From: Xanthobacteraceae bacterium
GTDB taxonomy: Bacteria; Pseudomonadota; Alphaproteobacteria; Rhizobiales; Xanthobacteraceae
DNA: 64,000 bases
Direction: 5' to 3'
Assembly: GCA_019752575.1 (NCBI GenBank)
Contig: JAIELW010000013.1
Location: 266,722-330,721, forward strand
A program made the translations under genes and the position numbers. The notes under the pieces are model-generated. The model saw only the letters and a list, made by a program, of their open reading frames with translations. It was not told where the DNA came from and ran no database searches. Shown one piece after another: positions 56,949 to 64,000 of the stretch (position 1 is its first letter; each line of letters starts with the position of its first letter).

Positions 56949-57064
56949 CTTGTCATTCCGGACGCCGCGCAGCGGCGATCCGGAATCCAGGGAAACAAGC
57001 AAAGTCTTTAATAGCTGCTCTGGATTCCGGGTTCGCGCCATTCGGCGCGCCCTGGAATGACAAG
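56949..57064. repeat. Double-hairpin intergenic element between the PfkB kinase and malic enzyme genes
   Basis: Outer perfect arms CTTGTCATTCC (56949-56959) and GGAATGACAAG (57054-57064). Inner perfect arms CCGGAATCCAG (56980-56990) and CTGGATTCCGG (57020-57030). Each half folds on itself: the first as ATTCCGGA-CGCCGC-3-GCGGCG-TCCGGAAT with one bulge (56955-56986), the second around GCGCC-4-GGCGC (57035-57048). It lies between convergent stops and overlaps neither by more than a few bases past the intergenic gap. Confidence 0.75.
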
Positions 57065-57067
57065 AAA

Positions 57068-59344
57068 CTATCCGCTCACATTATATGCGGCGATCGCCGC
57101 CATGTTCACGAGATCGGAGTCTTTGGCCGACAAGGGCACGATCTGCACCGAGCGGTCGAGCCCCACGAGCAGCGGACCGATCACGGTGGCGCCGCCCATT
57201 TCCTGCAGCAGCTTGGTCGAGATCGAAGCCGAGTGGAACGCCGGCATCACCAGCACATTCGCGGGGCCGGTGAGGCGGCTGAACGGATAAGCCAGGGCGA
57301 GTTCGCGGTTGAGCGCGACGTCGGCGGCCATTTCGCCGTCTACTTCGAAGTCGACGCGGCGCTCGTGCAGGAGCTTCACGGCATCCTTCACATGCTTGGT
57401 GCGTTCTCCCGGCGGATGACCGAAGCTCGAGAAGGCGAGCATGGCGACACGCGGCTCGTAGCCGAGGCGGCGCGCGACCCCCGCGGCTTCCACCGCGATC
57501 TCGGCGAGTTCCTGTGCCGTCGGCAATTCGGTGACCGCGGTGTCGGCGATGAGTACCGTGCGGCCGCGCGAAACCACGATCGAAACACCGATCACGCGGT
57601 GGCCCGGCTTCTTGTCGATCACGCGCTGCACGTCTTCGAGCACGACCGAATAGTTGCGCGTGACGCCGGAAACCATGGCATCGCCGTCGCCCATCGCGAC
57701 CATGCAGGCCGCGAAGTGGTTGCGGTCGTTGTTCACTAGCCTGAGGCAATCCCGATAGAGATAGCCTTCGCGCTGCAGCCGCTCGTAGAGATAGTTCGCG
57801 TAATCGGTCGTGCGCTTCGAAAGCGCGGCGTTGTGAATCTCGACCTCTTCCGGCAATTCGACACCCGCGAGCTTCGCGGTGGCCTTCACCCGCTCTTCGC
57901 GGCCGACCAGGATCGAAGTGCCCAAGCCCCGCGTGGCGAAGCTTACCGCGGCGCGGATCACCTGTTCTTCCTCGCCCTCTGCGAATACGACGCGCTTGGG
58001 CTGGCGGCGGAGCCGCTCGAACACGCGCTGCAGCACGCCCGCGATCGGATCGCGGCGATTGCGAAGCTGTTGCGCATAGGCGTCCATGTCGATGATGGGA
58101 CGGCGGGCAACGCCGGTATCCATCGCCGCCTTCGCGACCGCCGGCGGCACATAAGAAATGAGCCTGGGGTCGAACGGCACCGGGATAATGTAGTCCGGGC
58201 CGAATTTCGGCCGCTGGCCGTAGGCGGCCGCGACTTCGTCCGGCACATCCTCGCGCGCGAGCTGCGCCAGCGCTTGTGCCGCCGCGATCTTCATTTCCAT
58301 GTTGATCGTGGTCGCGCGCACGTCCAGCGCGCCACGGAAGATATAGGGGAAGCCCAGCACGTTGTTGATCTGGTTCGGGTAATCCGAGCGGCCGGTCGCC
58401 ATGATCGCGTCTTCGCGAATCGATGCGACTTCCTCGACCGTGATTTCCGGATCGGGATTGGCCATCGCGAAAATGATCGGGTTCTTTGCCATCGACTTCA
58501 CCATGCCGGCGGTGAAAGCGCCTTTCTGCGAAAGACCGAACACGACATCCGCGCCTTCGAACGCGTCGGCAAGCGTGCGCGCCTTGGTGTCGGCGGCGTG
58601 CGCCGACTTCCACTGGTTCATACCCGCGGTGCGGCCTTTGTAGATCACGCCTTTGGTGTCGCAGAGGATGACGTTGTTCGGCTGCAGGCCGAGCGATTTG
58701 AGCAACTCGACGCAGGCGATGCCGGACGCACCGGCGCCGTTCACGACGAGCTTGGTCTTCTTGATGTCGCGGCCGGTGAGATGCAGCGCGTTGATGACGC
58801 CCGCAGCGGCGATGATCGCAGTGCCGTGCTGGTCGTCATGGAAAACCGGAATGTCGAGCATTTCGCGCAGGCGCTGCTCGATGATGAAGCATTCAGGCGC
58901 TTTAATATCTTCCAGGTTGATGCCGCCGAAGGTGAGGCCCATCGGCTTCACTGCGTTGATGAATTCGTCAGGGTCTTCGGTGCCCATCTCGATGTCGAAG
59001 GCGTCGATATCGGCGAAGCGCTTGAAGAGGACAGCCTTGCCTTCCATCACCGGCTTCGAGGCGAGCGCGCCCAGGTTGCCGAGACCGAGAATGGCGGTGC
59101 CGTTCGAAATTACGCCGACCAAATTGCCCTTCGCGGTGTAGTCGAAGGCGCGGCTGGGGTCTTCGGCGATTGCGAGCACCGGTACGGCGACGCCGGGGGA
59201 GTAGGCGAGCGAAAGATCGCGCTGGGTCGCCATCGGCTTGGTAGCGACGACTTCGAGCTTTCCGGGTCGTCCGGACGAATGAAATTGCAGCGCTTCCTGA
59301 TCGGTGAATGTCGGCCGCGACCCGCGGCTCTTTTTGTCGGCCAT
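57068..59344 (-). CDS. maeB: NADP-dependent malic enzyme with phosphotransacetylase-like domain
   Basis: 758 aa, the large bacterial form. Residues about 1-430 are the malic enzyme: AYSPGVAVPVLAI, NGTAILGLGNLG, the NAD(P) loop VNGAGASGIACVELL and ANPDPEITVEE. Residues about 430-758 resemble phosphate acetyltransferase but serve a regulatory role. It converts malate to pyruvate and CO2, giving NADPH for biosynthesis. Start ATG 59344; conserved start of the family (GSRPTFTDQEAL). Confidence 0.95.
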   Translation of the reverse strand: MADKKSRGSRPTFTDQEALQFHSSGRPGKLEVVATKPMATQRDLSLAYSPGVAVPVLAIAEDPSRAFDYTAKGNLVGVISNGTAILGLGNLGALASKPVMEGKAVLFKRFADIDAFDIEMGTEDPDEFINAVKPMGLTFGGINLEDIKAPECFIIEQRLREMLDIPVFHDDQHGTAIIAAAGVINALHLTGRDIKKTKLVVNGAGASGIACVELLKSLGLQPNNVILCDTKGVIYKGRTAGMNQWKSAHAADTKARTLADAFEGADVVFGLSQKGAFTAGMVKSMAKNPIIFAMANPDPEITVEEVASIREDAIMATGRSDYPNQINNVLGFPYIFRGALDVRATTINMEMKIAAAQALAQLAREDVPDEVAAAYGQRPKFGPDYIIPVPFDPRLISYVPPAVAKAAMDTGVARRPIIDMDAYAQQLRNRRDPIAGVLQRVFERLRRQPKRVVFAEGEEEQVIRAAVSFATRGLGTSILVGREERVKATAKLAGVELPEEVEIHNAALSKRTTDYANYLYERLQREGYLYRDCLRLVNNDRNHFAACMVAMGDGDAMVSGVTRNYSVVLEDVQRVIDKKPGHRVIGVSIVVSRGRTVLIADTAVTELPTAQELAEIAVEAAGVARRLGYEPRVAMLAFSSFGHPPGERTKHVKDAVKLLHERRVDFEVDGEMAADVALNRELALAYPFSRLTGPANVLVMPAFHSASISTKLLQEMGGATVIGPLLVGLDRSVQIVPLSAKDSDLVNMAAIAAYNVSG

Positions 59345-59451
59345 TACTCTACTCCCTCGTCCCGGTCTGACGCCGGGCGGGGACCATAGCGCTGCGGCTG
59401 CTACGGGCTCAAGTCATTGGTAGAGAAGAAAAAGACTAAGACCGGCCCGAT

Positions 59452-60675
59452 TCAGCCGCGCTTTCCGCCGAGCAGAACCGCGATCAAGCCGATGATAGCG
59501 CCGCCAGCCATGACGATCGGCAGAGCGGGCAGAAGCGGGAAAGGCAGCAGGCTCAGGACAATCGTGCCGAGCGCACCGCCTGCCATCTGACAAAAGCCAA
59601 TCAGCGCGGAGGCCGCGCCCGCTTTTTCCGGGAACGGGCGCATGGCCACCACCGTGGAGAGCGGGCTCACGATGCCCATGCCGTAGAGAAAGATCATGAG
59701 CGTCACGAGCACCTGCGCCATGCCCGCGAACTTCAGGAGCGAAGCTGCCAGCATCGCGCCGGCGCCGATCAGCATGATCGCGAGGCCGAATACGATGGGC
59801 CTCAGCCCGCCCCAGCGCTTGGCGAGACGAGGCGCGCTGAACCCGCCCGCGAAAACCGCGAACACGGTGAAACAAGGGATCAGGCCGAACACGATCGGCA
59901 ATACGCCGAACTGTTCGATGAAAATGATCGGCGCCGCTGCGAAGAAGGCGAACAGGCCCGCCATCGCGCAGGCGATCGAAATTCCGGGAATAAGGAATTC
60001 CCGCTTGCCCAGCAACTCGAAATAGCCCGCGAAGGCCGCGCCAAGTCGCGGCGCGCTGTCGCGCGTATGGTGCGTTTCCGGAATACGCATCCATACGACG
60101 AAGATCGCGAAGATGCCGATGATGGCGAGAAACGCAAACGTGCCGCGCCAGCCAACCAGAGTTTCGATGATTCCGCCGAGCAATGGCGAGAAGCCGGGCG
60201 CGACCGCGACCAGCGTCGTGATCATGCCGAGCGAGCGCGTGAGCTCGTCGCCCTGAAACAGATCGCGCGCGACCGCTCGCGCGATGACCGAGCCGGTGCA
60301 GGCGCCGATCGCCTGTGCGATCCGGATCCCGATCATCCAGTCGATGCTGGTGGCGATGGCGCAAAGTGCGCCGGTGATCGTGTAAAGCACGAGGCCCGCA
60401 AGCAAAAGCGGACGACGGCCGAACATGTCCGACAGCGGTCCGATCACGAGTTGCCCGAAAGCAAAACCGAGCAGGAAGACGGTGAGTGTCAGCTTTACCT
60501 GTGCGGGGCTCGCGGCAAGATCGCGCCCGATCGAGGGAAACGACGCGAGATACATATTGGTCGCCAGCATGCCGAGTGCTGCGAGCAGCGTGAGGAAGAA
60601 GATCAAAGGCTTGCCCGAAAGGCGCGTAGTCTTTCCGACGGCCATGGTGTCGACGCTCATTCGCAATGCCCTCAT
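59452..60675 (-). CDS. MFS multidrug transporter, Bcr/CflA type
   Basis: 407 aa from ATG 60675 (GAGGG 7 nt before); an ATG at 60705 gives 417 aa. Twelve hydrophobic segments; the TM2-3 loop GPLSDMFGRRPLLL is the major-facilitator signature, and the drug-proton antiporter motif C is seen as APGFSPLLGG near residue 170. It probably exports drugs or metabolites from the cytoplasm. It is divergent from a TetR regulator gene with a 20-bp palindrome between them, so it is very likely its target. Confidence 0.93.
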   Translation of the reverse strand: MRALRMSVDTMAVGKTTRLSGKPLIFFLTLLAALGMLATNMYLASFPSIGRDLAASPAQVKLTLTVFLLGFAFGQLVIGPLSDMFGRRPLLLAGLVLYTITGALCAIATSIDWMIGIRIAQAIGACTGSVIARAVARDLFQGDELTRSLGMITTLVAVAPGFSPLLGGIIETLVGWRGTFAFLAIIGIFAIFVVWMRIPETHHTRDSAPRLGAAFAGYFELLGKREFLIPGISIACAMAGLFAFFAAAPIIFIEQFGVLPIVFGLIPCFTVFAVFAGGFSAPRLAKRWGGLRPIVFGLAIMLIGAGAMLAASLLKFAGMAQVLVTLMIFLYGMGIVSPLSTVVAMRPFPEKAGAASALIGFCQMAGGALGTIVLSLLPFPLLPALPIVMAGGAIIGLIAVLLGGKRG

Positions 60676-60723
60676 ATAACTGCCCTCGCGCCAATCCCAT
60701 GCCATTCTTGCGCTGTCAATAAT

Positions 60724-60743
60724 TAGATGATAATCATCATCTA
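60724..60743. promoter_or_regulatory. Palindromic operator between the MFS and tetR genes
   Basis: Perfect 8-bp arms TAGATGAT and ATCATCTA with AATC between. It is 49 bp from the MFS ATG and 30 bp from the TetR start, the usual position for a TetR-family operator. The overlapping 19-mer at 60723-60741 also matches the Fur-box consensus at 14 of 19 positions, including 11 consecutive central bases, so metal control is an alternative. Confidence 0.65.
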
Positions 60744-60772
60744 TTCACGGAAGGCATGGCTGAGGCCGAGAC

Positions 60773-61348
60773 TTGCGAAATTCGAGAGAAGTGACCGCCG
60801 AAAATCGCGAACGGATCGTGGCCGTCGCGGCTAGGCTGTTCCGCGAGCGCGGGATCGCGGCTGTCGGCGTTGCCGAATTGATGGAGGCCGCCGGCATGAC
60901 CCATGGCGGCTTCTACAAGCATTTCGAATCCAAGGACGCGCTGATCGACGAAGCCTGCCGCCATTCCTTCACCGAGCCCGGCGGCAGCCTGCGCGCGGCA
61001 GCGGAAGCGGCGTCCGAAGGCGAAGAACTAAGAACGATTGTCGATCGCTATCTCTCGCGCCGCCATCGCGACAATCCGGGTAGCGGCTGCGCCGTGGCGG
61101 CACTCGGCGGCGAAGTTGCCAACCGCGAAAGCCCCGCGCGCGAAGCGCTTGCCGCCGGCCGCGAGCGGCTCGTGTCGCTGGTCGCGCGCTACATGAAAGG
61201 CGCGGACGCGAAGGAGCGCGCCACCGCCTTTGTCGCGACCATGGTCGGTGCGCTGATCACGTCGCGGCTTGCCGACGGTGCGAGTTCCGACGCCGTGCTG
61301 CGCGCGGCGAAACGCGAGTTATATCAACGTATTGAAGAGCAGGGATAA
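60773..61348 (+). CDS. TetR/AcrR-family transcriptional regulator
   Basis: 191 aa from a TTG at 60773; the first residues (RNSREVTAENRERIV) match TetR proteins, so this start is kept although it is not ATG. HTH: LFRERGIAAVGVAELMEAAGMTHGGFYKHF (about 22-51). The C-terminal ligand domain contains the GCAVAALGGEVA segment. It likely represses the divergent MFS gene and itself. Confidence 0.9.
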   Translation: MRNSREVTAENRERIVAVAARLFRERGIAAVGVAELMEAAGMTHGGFYKHFESKDALIDEACRHSFTEPGGSLRAAAEAASEGEELRTIVDRYLSRRHRDNPGSGCAVAALGGEVANRESPAREALAAGRERLVSLVARYMKGADAKERATAFVATMVGALITSRLADGASSDAVLRAAKRELYQRIEEQG

Positions 61349-61399
61349 CTGCGCCGCGTGTCTGCAAGGGCCTGATCTGCTCTGCTACTCTGCCGCCCG

Positions 61400-64000
61400 A
61401 TGCAGAACGCGGCGGAAAAATTCCCCGAGATCGAATCGGCCGAGGCTTCACAGGCTGACGCGCCCGCGCGCGTCACGCCGATGATGGAGCAGTTCATCGA
61501 GATCAAGGCCGCCAATCCGGATTGTCTCTTGTTCTACCGGATGGGCGACTTCTACGAGCTTTTCTTCGAGGACGCGGAGCGGGCGTCCCGCGCGCTCGGC
61601 ATCGTGCTGACCAAGCGCGGCAAGCATCAGGGCCAGGACATTCCGATGTGCGGCGTTCCGGTCGAGCGCTCGGAGGAATATCTGCATCGCCTGATCGCGA
61701 AAGGATTCCGCGTCGCGGTCTGCGAGCAGGCCGAAGATCCTGCCGAAGCGAAAAAGCGTGGCCCGAAGTCGGTGGTAAAGCGCGGCGTGGTGCGTCTGGT
61801 GACGCCCGGCACGCTGACCGAAGACACGCTCCTCGATGCCAGGCGCAACAACTGGCTGCTCGCGGTTTCGCGCGCGAAGTTCTCGGAAGAAGAAACGAAT
61901 TTCGGCCTCGCCTGGCTCGACATCTCGACCGGCGAATTTCGTGTCGCGGAAAGCGATCAGATGCGGCTACCGGCCGAAATCGCGCGGATCGAGCCGGGCG
62001 AGATTCTATTGTCCGACCCGCTGTACGACGATCCGGAGCTGAAAGGCTTTTGGCGCTCGCTCACGAACGTGACGCCGATGCCGAAAGAACTGTTCGAGAG
62101 CGCGACCGCGGAGCGGCGGCTTGCAACGTTCTTCAATGTAGCGACTTCGGATTCCTTTGGCACATTCACACGGCTTGAACTGTCTGCCGCCGCTGCTGCC
62201 GCGACGTATATCGAGCGCACGCAGTTGGGCTCGCGTCCCGCGCTTTCGCCGCCCGCGCGCGAACATGCAGCCGGCGTCATGCAGATCGACGCCGCCACGC
62301 GTAACAACCTCGAATTGCTCCGCACGATGTCGGGGGAAACGCGCGGCAGCCTGTTGTCGGTGATCGACCGCACGGTGACGGCGGCAGGCGCGCGCATGCT
62401 TTCGCGCCGCCTTGCGAGCCCGCTTCGAGACGCCGAAGAAATCGGCCGGCGTCTCGATGGCGTCTCGTACTTTTTCGAGCACTGGAAGCTACGCGCCGAA
62501 ATCAGAAAAGCGTTATCGAGCGCACCCGATCTCTCGCGCTCGCTATCGCGCATCGCGCTCGATCGCGGCGGCCCGCGCGATCTCGCGGCGATCGGTCGGG
62601 CACTGAGTGCGGCTTTCGCGCTCGCGACGGTTTTGAAAAGTTCGGAGAGTGTGCCGGACGAAATATCGCTCGCGGCGGAAGCCATGGGCGCGCCGGATCG
62701 CGGGCTTCGCGATGCGATTTCGAAAGCGCTTGTTGACGAACTGCCGCTTTCGAAGCGTGACGGCGGCTTCGTTCGCGAGGGCTATAACGGGGATTTGGAT
62801 GCGGCCCGCAAGCTGCGCGACGAAGCGCGCGGCGTGATCGCGGGTCTGCAGCAAAGCTACGCCGACGAAACGCAGGTCAAGTCGCTAAAAGTGAAATACA
62901 ACAATGTACTCGGCTTCTTCGTCGAGGTGCCGAGCCAGCACGGCGAAAAAATCCTCAACTCGAAGATGCGCGAACGCTTTATTCATCGCCAGTCGATGGC
63001 GGGCGCCATGCGTTTCTCGACCGCCGAACTCGGCGAGCTGGAATCGAAGATCGCTTCCGCCGCCGATCGCGCGATCCAGATCGAGCTCGGTATTTTCGCG
63101 GAGCTCGCAGCGCGCGTGATGCAGTCGGCTTCGCTCCTCGAAATGGTCGCGAATGCGCTTGCCGAAATCGATGTAGCGGCCGCGCTTGCCGAACGCGCGG
63201 CGGAATCGAACTGGGTGCGCCCCGAGATCGACGATTCGCTTTCCTTCGAGATCGAAGGCGGACGGCATCCTGTCGTCGAGGCTGCGATCCTCCACGACGG
63301 CGGGCCCTTCGTGCCGAACGATTGCGTGCTCTCGCCGCCTTCAAGCGCGGGCGCGGGCGCGATCTGGCTCGTCACCGGTCCGAACATGGCGGGCAAATCG
63401 ACCTTTCTGCGCCAGAACGCGATTCTTGCGATCCTCGCGCAAGTCGGCTCCTTCGTGCCGGCAAAGCGCGCGAAGGTCGGCATCGTCGATCAGTTGTTCT
63501 CGCGCGTGGGCGCAGCCGACGACCTCGCGCGCGGGCGCTCGACCTTCATGGTCGAAATGGTCGAGACCGCCGCGATCCTGCATCAGGCGACCGTGCGCTC
63601 GCTCGTGATCCTCGACGAAATCGGCCGCGGCACCGCGACCTTCGACGGCCTTTCGATTGCCTGGGCGACGCTCGAGCATCTGCATGAAGTCAACAAATGC
63701 CGTGGGCTTTTCGCCACGCACTTTCACGAATTAACAGCGCTGGCTGCACGCTTGCCGCGTCAGGTGAATGCGACGGTGCGCGTGAAGGAATGGGAAAACG
63801 AAGTCATTTTCCTGCACGAGGTCGTGCGCGGCACCGCGGACCGTTCCTACGGCATTCAGGTCGCGAAACTCGCGGGATTGCCGCACAGCGTAATCGAACG
63901 CGCACGCGTGGTACTCGCCGAACTCGAATCGGAGCAGCGCTCGAAGCCCTTGCAGGGCTTCGACGATCTGCCGCTGTTTCAGAATGTGAAAGCCCCGCGC
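61400..64000 (+). CDS. mutS: DNA mismatch repair protein MutS (3' end outside window)
   Basis: 867 codons from ATG 61400 to the window edge; a full protein would be about 900-910 aa, so about 40 residues are missing. Mismatch-recognition motif GDFYELFF (Phe51, Glu53), connector and lever/clamp domains, ATPase with Walker [10 protein letters not shown] (about 660), and Walker [12 protein letters not shown] with the STFMVEM signature just before it. It starts mismatch repair with MutL. It begins 51 bp after the TetR gene on the same strand. Confidence 0.97.
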   Translation, partial: MQNAAEKFPEIESAEASQADAPARVTPMMEQFIEIKAANPDCLLFYRMGDFYELFFEDAERASRALGIVLTKRGKHQGQDIPMCGVPVERSEEYLHRLIAKGFRVAVCEQAEDPAEAKKRGPKSVVKRGVVRLVTPGTLTEDTLLDARRNNWLLAVSRAKFSEEETNFGLAWLDISTGEFRVAESDQMRLPAEIARIEPGEILLSDPLYDDPELKGFWRSLTNVTPMPKELFESATAERRLATFFNVATSDSFGTFTRLELSAAAAAATYIERTQLGSRPALSPPAREHAAGVMQIDAATRNNLELLRTMSGETRGSLLSVIDRTVTAAGARMLSRRLASPLRDAEEIGRRLDGVSYFFEHWKLRAEIRKALSSAPDLSRSLSRIALDRGGPRDLAAIGRALSAAFALATVLKSSESVPDEISLAAEAMGAPDRGLRDAISKALVDELPLSKRDGGFVREGYNGDLDAARKLRDEARGVIAGLQQSYADETQVKSLKVKYNNVLGFFVEVPSQHGEKILNSKMRERFIHRQSMAGAMRFSTAELGELESKIASAADRAIQIELGIFAELAARVMQSASLLEMVANALAEIDVAAALAERAAESNWVRPEIDDSLSFEIEGGRHPVVEAAILHDGGPFVPNDCVLSPPSSAGAGAIWLVTGPNMAGKSTFLRQNAILAILAQVGSFVPAKRAKVGIVDQLFSRVGAADDLARGRSTFMVEMVETAAILHQATVRSLVILDEIGRGTATFDGLSIAWATLEHLHEVNKCRGLFATHFHELTALAARLPRQVNATVRVKEWENEVIFLHEVVRGTADRSYGIQVAKLAGLPHSVIERARVVLAELESEQRSKPLQGFDDLPLFQNVKAPR

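Noticed and set aside
57833..59389. 518-codon frame on the plus strand opposite the malic enzyme
   Set aside because: Shadow of maeB; composition is Arg/His/Asp-rich without any recognisable domain.

Overview
The window is a GC-rich, gene-dense chromosomal segment from an alphaproteobacterium. It is most likely Hyphomicrobiales (Rhizobiales), close to the Nitrobacteraceae/Bradyrhizobium type. The grounds are family and order evidence read by eye, not a database search: an Irr regulator with a heme motif divergent from fabA-fabB-fabI, a rhizobial-type MoeB without zinc cysteines, a TsaE-kinase fusion next to murU and addB, the order mutM-echA-rpsT-dnaA, and the long tsaB-rimI-fur-plsC-miaB-phoH-ybeY-corC-lnt-XRE-metK-trmB block.

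Layout. 1-6.6 kb (minus): addB (cut by the window edge), murU, a tsaE-amgK fusion and a multi-PAS sensor kinase, chained by short gaps or 4-bp overlaps. 6.7-12.4 kb (minus): cysK and an Rrf2 regulator, then dut, coaBC, ubiB and ubiE. 12.4-21.9 kb (plus): mutM, an enoyl-CoA hydratase, rpsT, a structured 850-bp non-coding region, then dnaA-dnaN-recF-gyrB. 22-26.5 kb: MBL hydrolase, moeB-phzF, VOC protein, 2-hydroxyacid dehydrogenase and an SH3 protein. 26.5-32.6 kb: irr divergent from the fab operon, two small exported proteins, a Crp-type regulator and aquaporin Z. 32.6-42.3 kb (minus): the classical rimP-nusA-ylxR-infB-rbfA-truB-rpsO-pnp operon. 42.4-55.5 kb (minus): trpS through trmB, mixing tRNA modification, ribosome/RNA quality control, envelope lipid genes and metal regulation. 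55.6-64 kb: an AraC-type remnant, a PfkB kinase, malic enzyme, an MFS exporter divergent from a TetR regulator, and mutS (cut by the window edge).

Almost everything is core housekeeping, and I see no phage, insertion sequence, CRISPR array, toxin-antitoxin pair, secretion cluster or other accessory island. I found no tRNA or rRNA gene. No previously undescribed system is visible as a gene cluster. The second-look signals are mostly in non-coding structure: an intrinsic terminator of metK that lies inside the trmB reading frame, a terminator-like hairpin between infB and rbfA, mutually exclusive hairpins before rpsO, a palindrome carrying a DnaA-box-like sequence before dnaA, a 20-bp operator between the MFS and TetR genes, and two intergenic double-hairpin elements of the same architecture between convergent genes.
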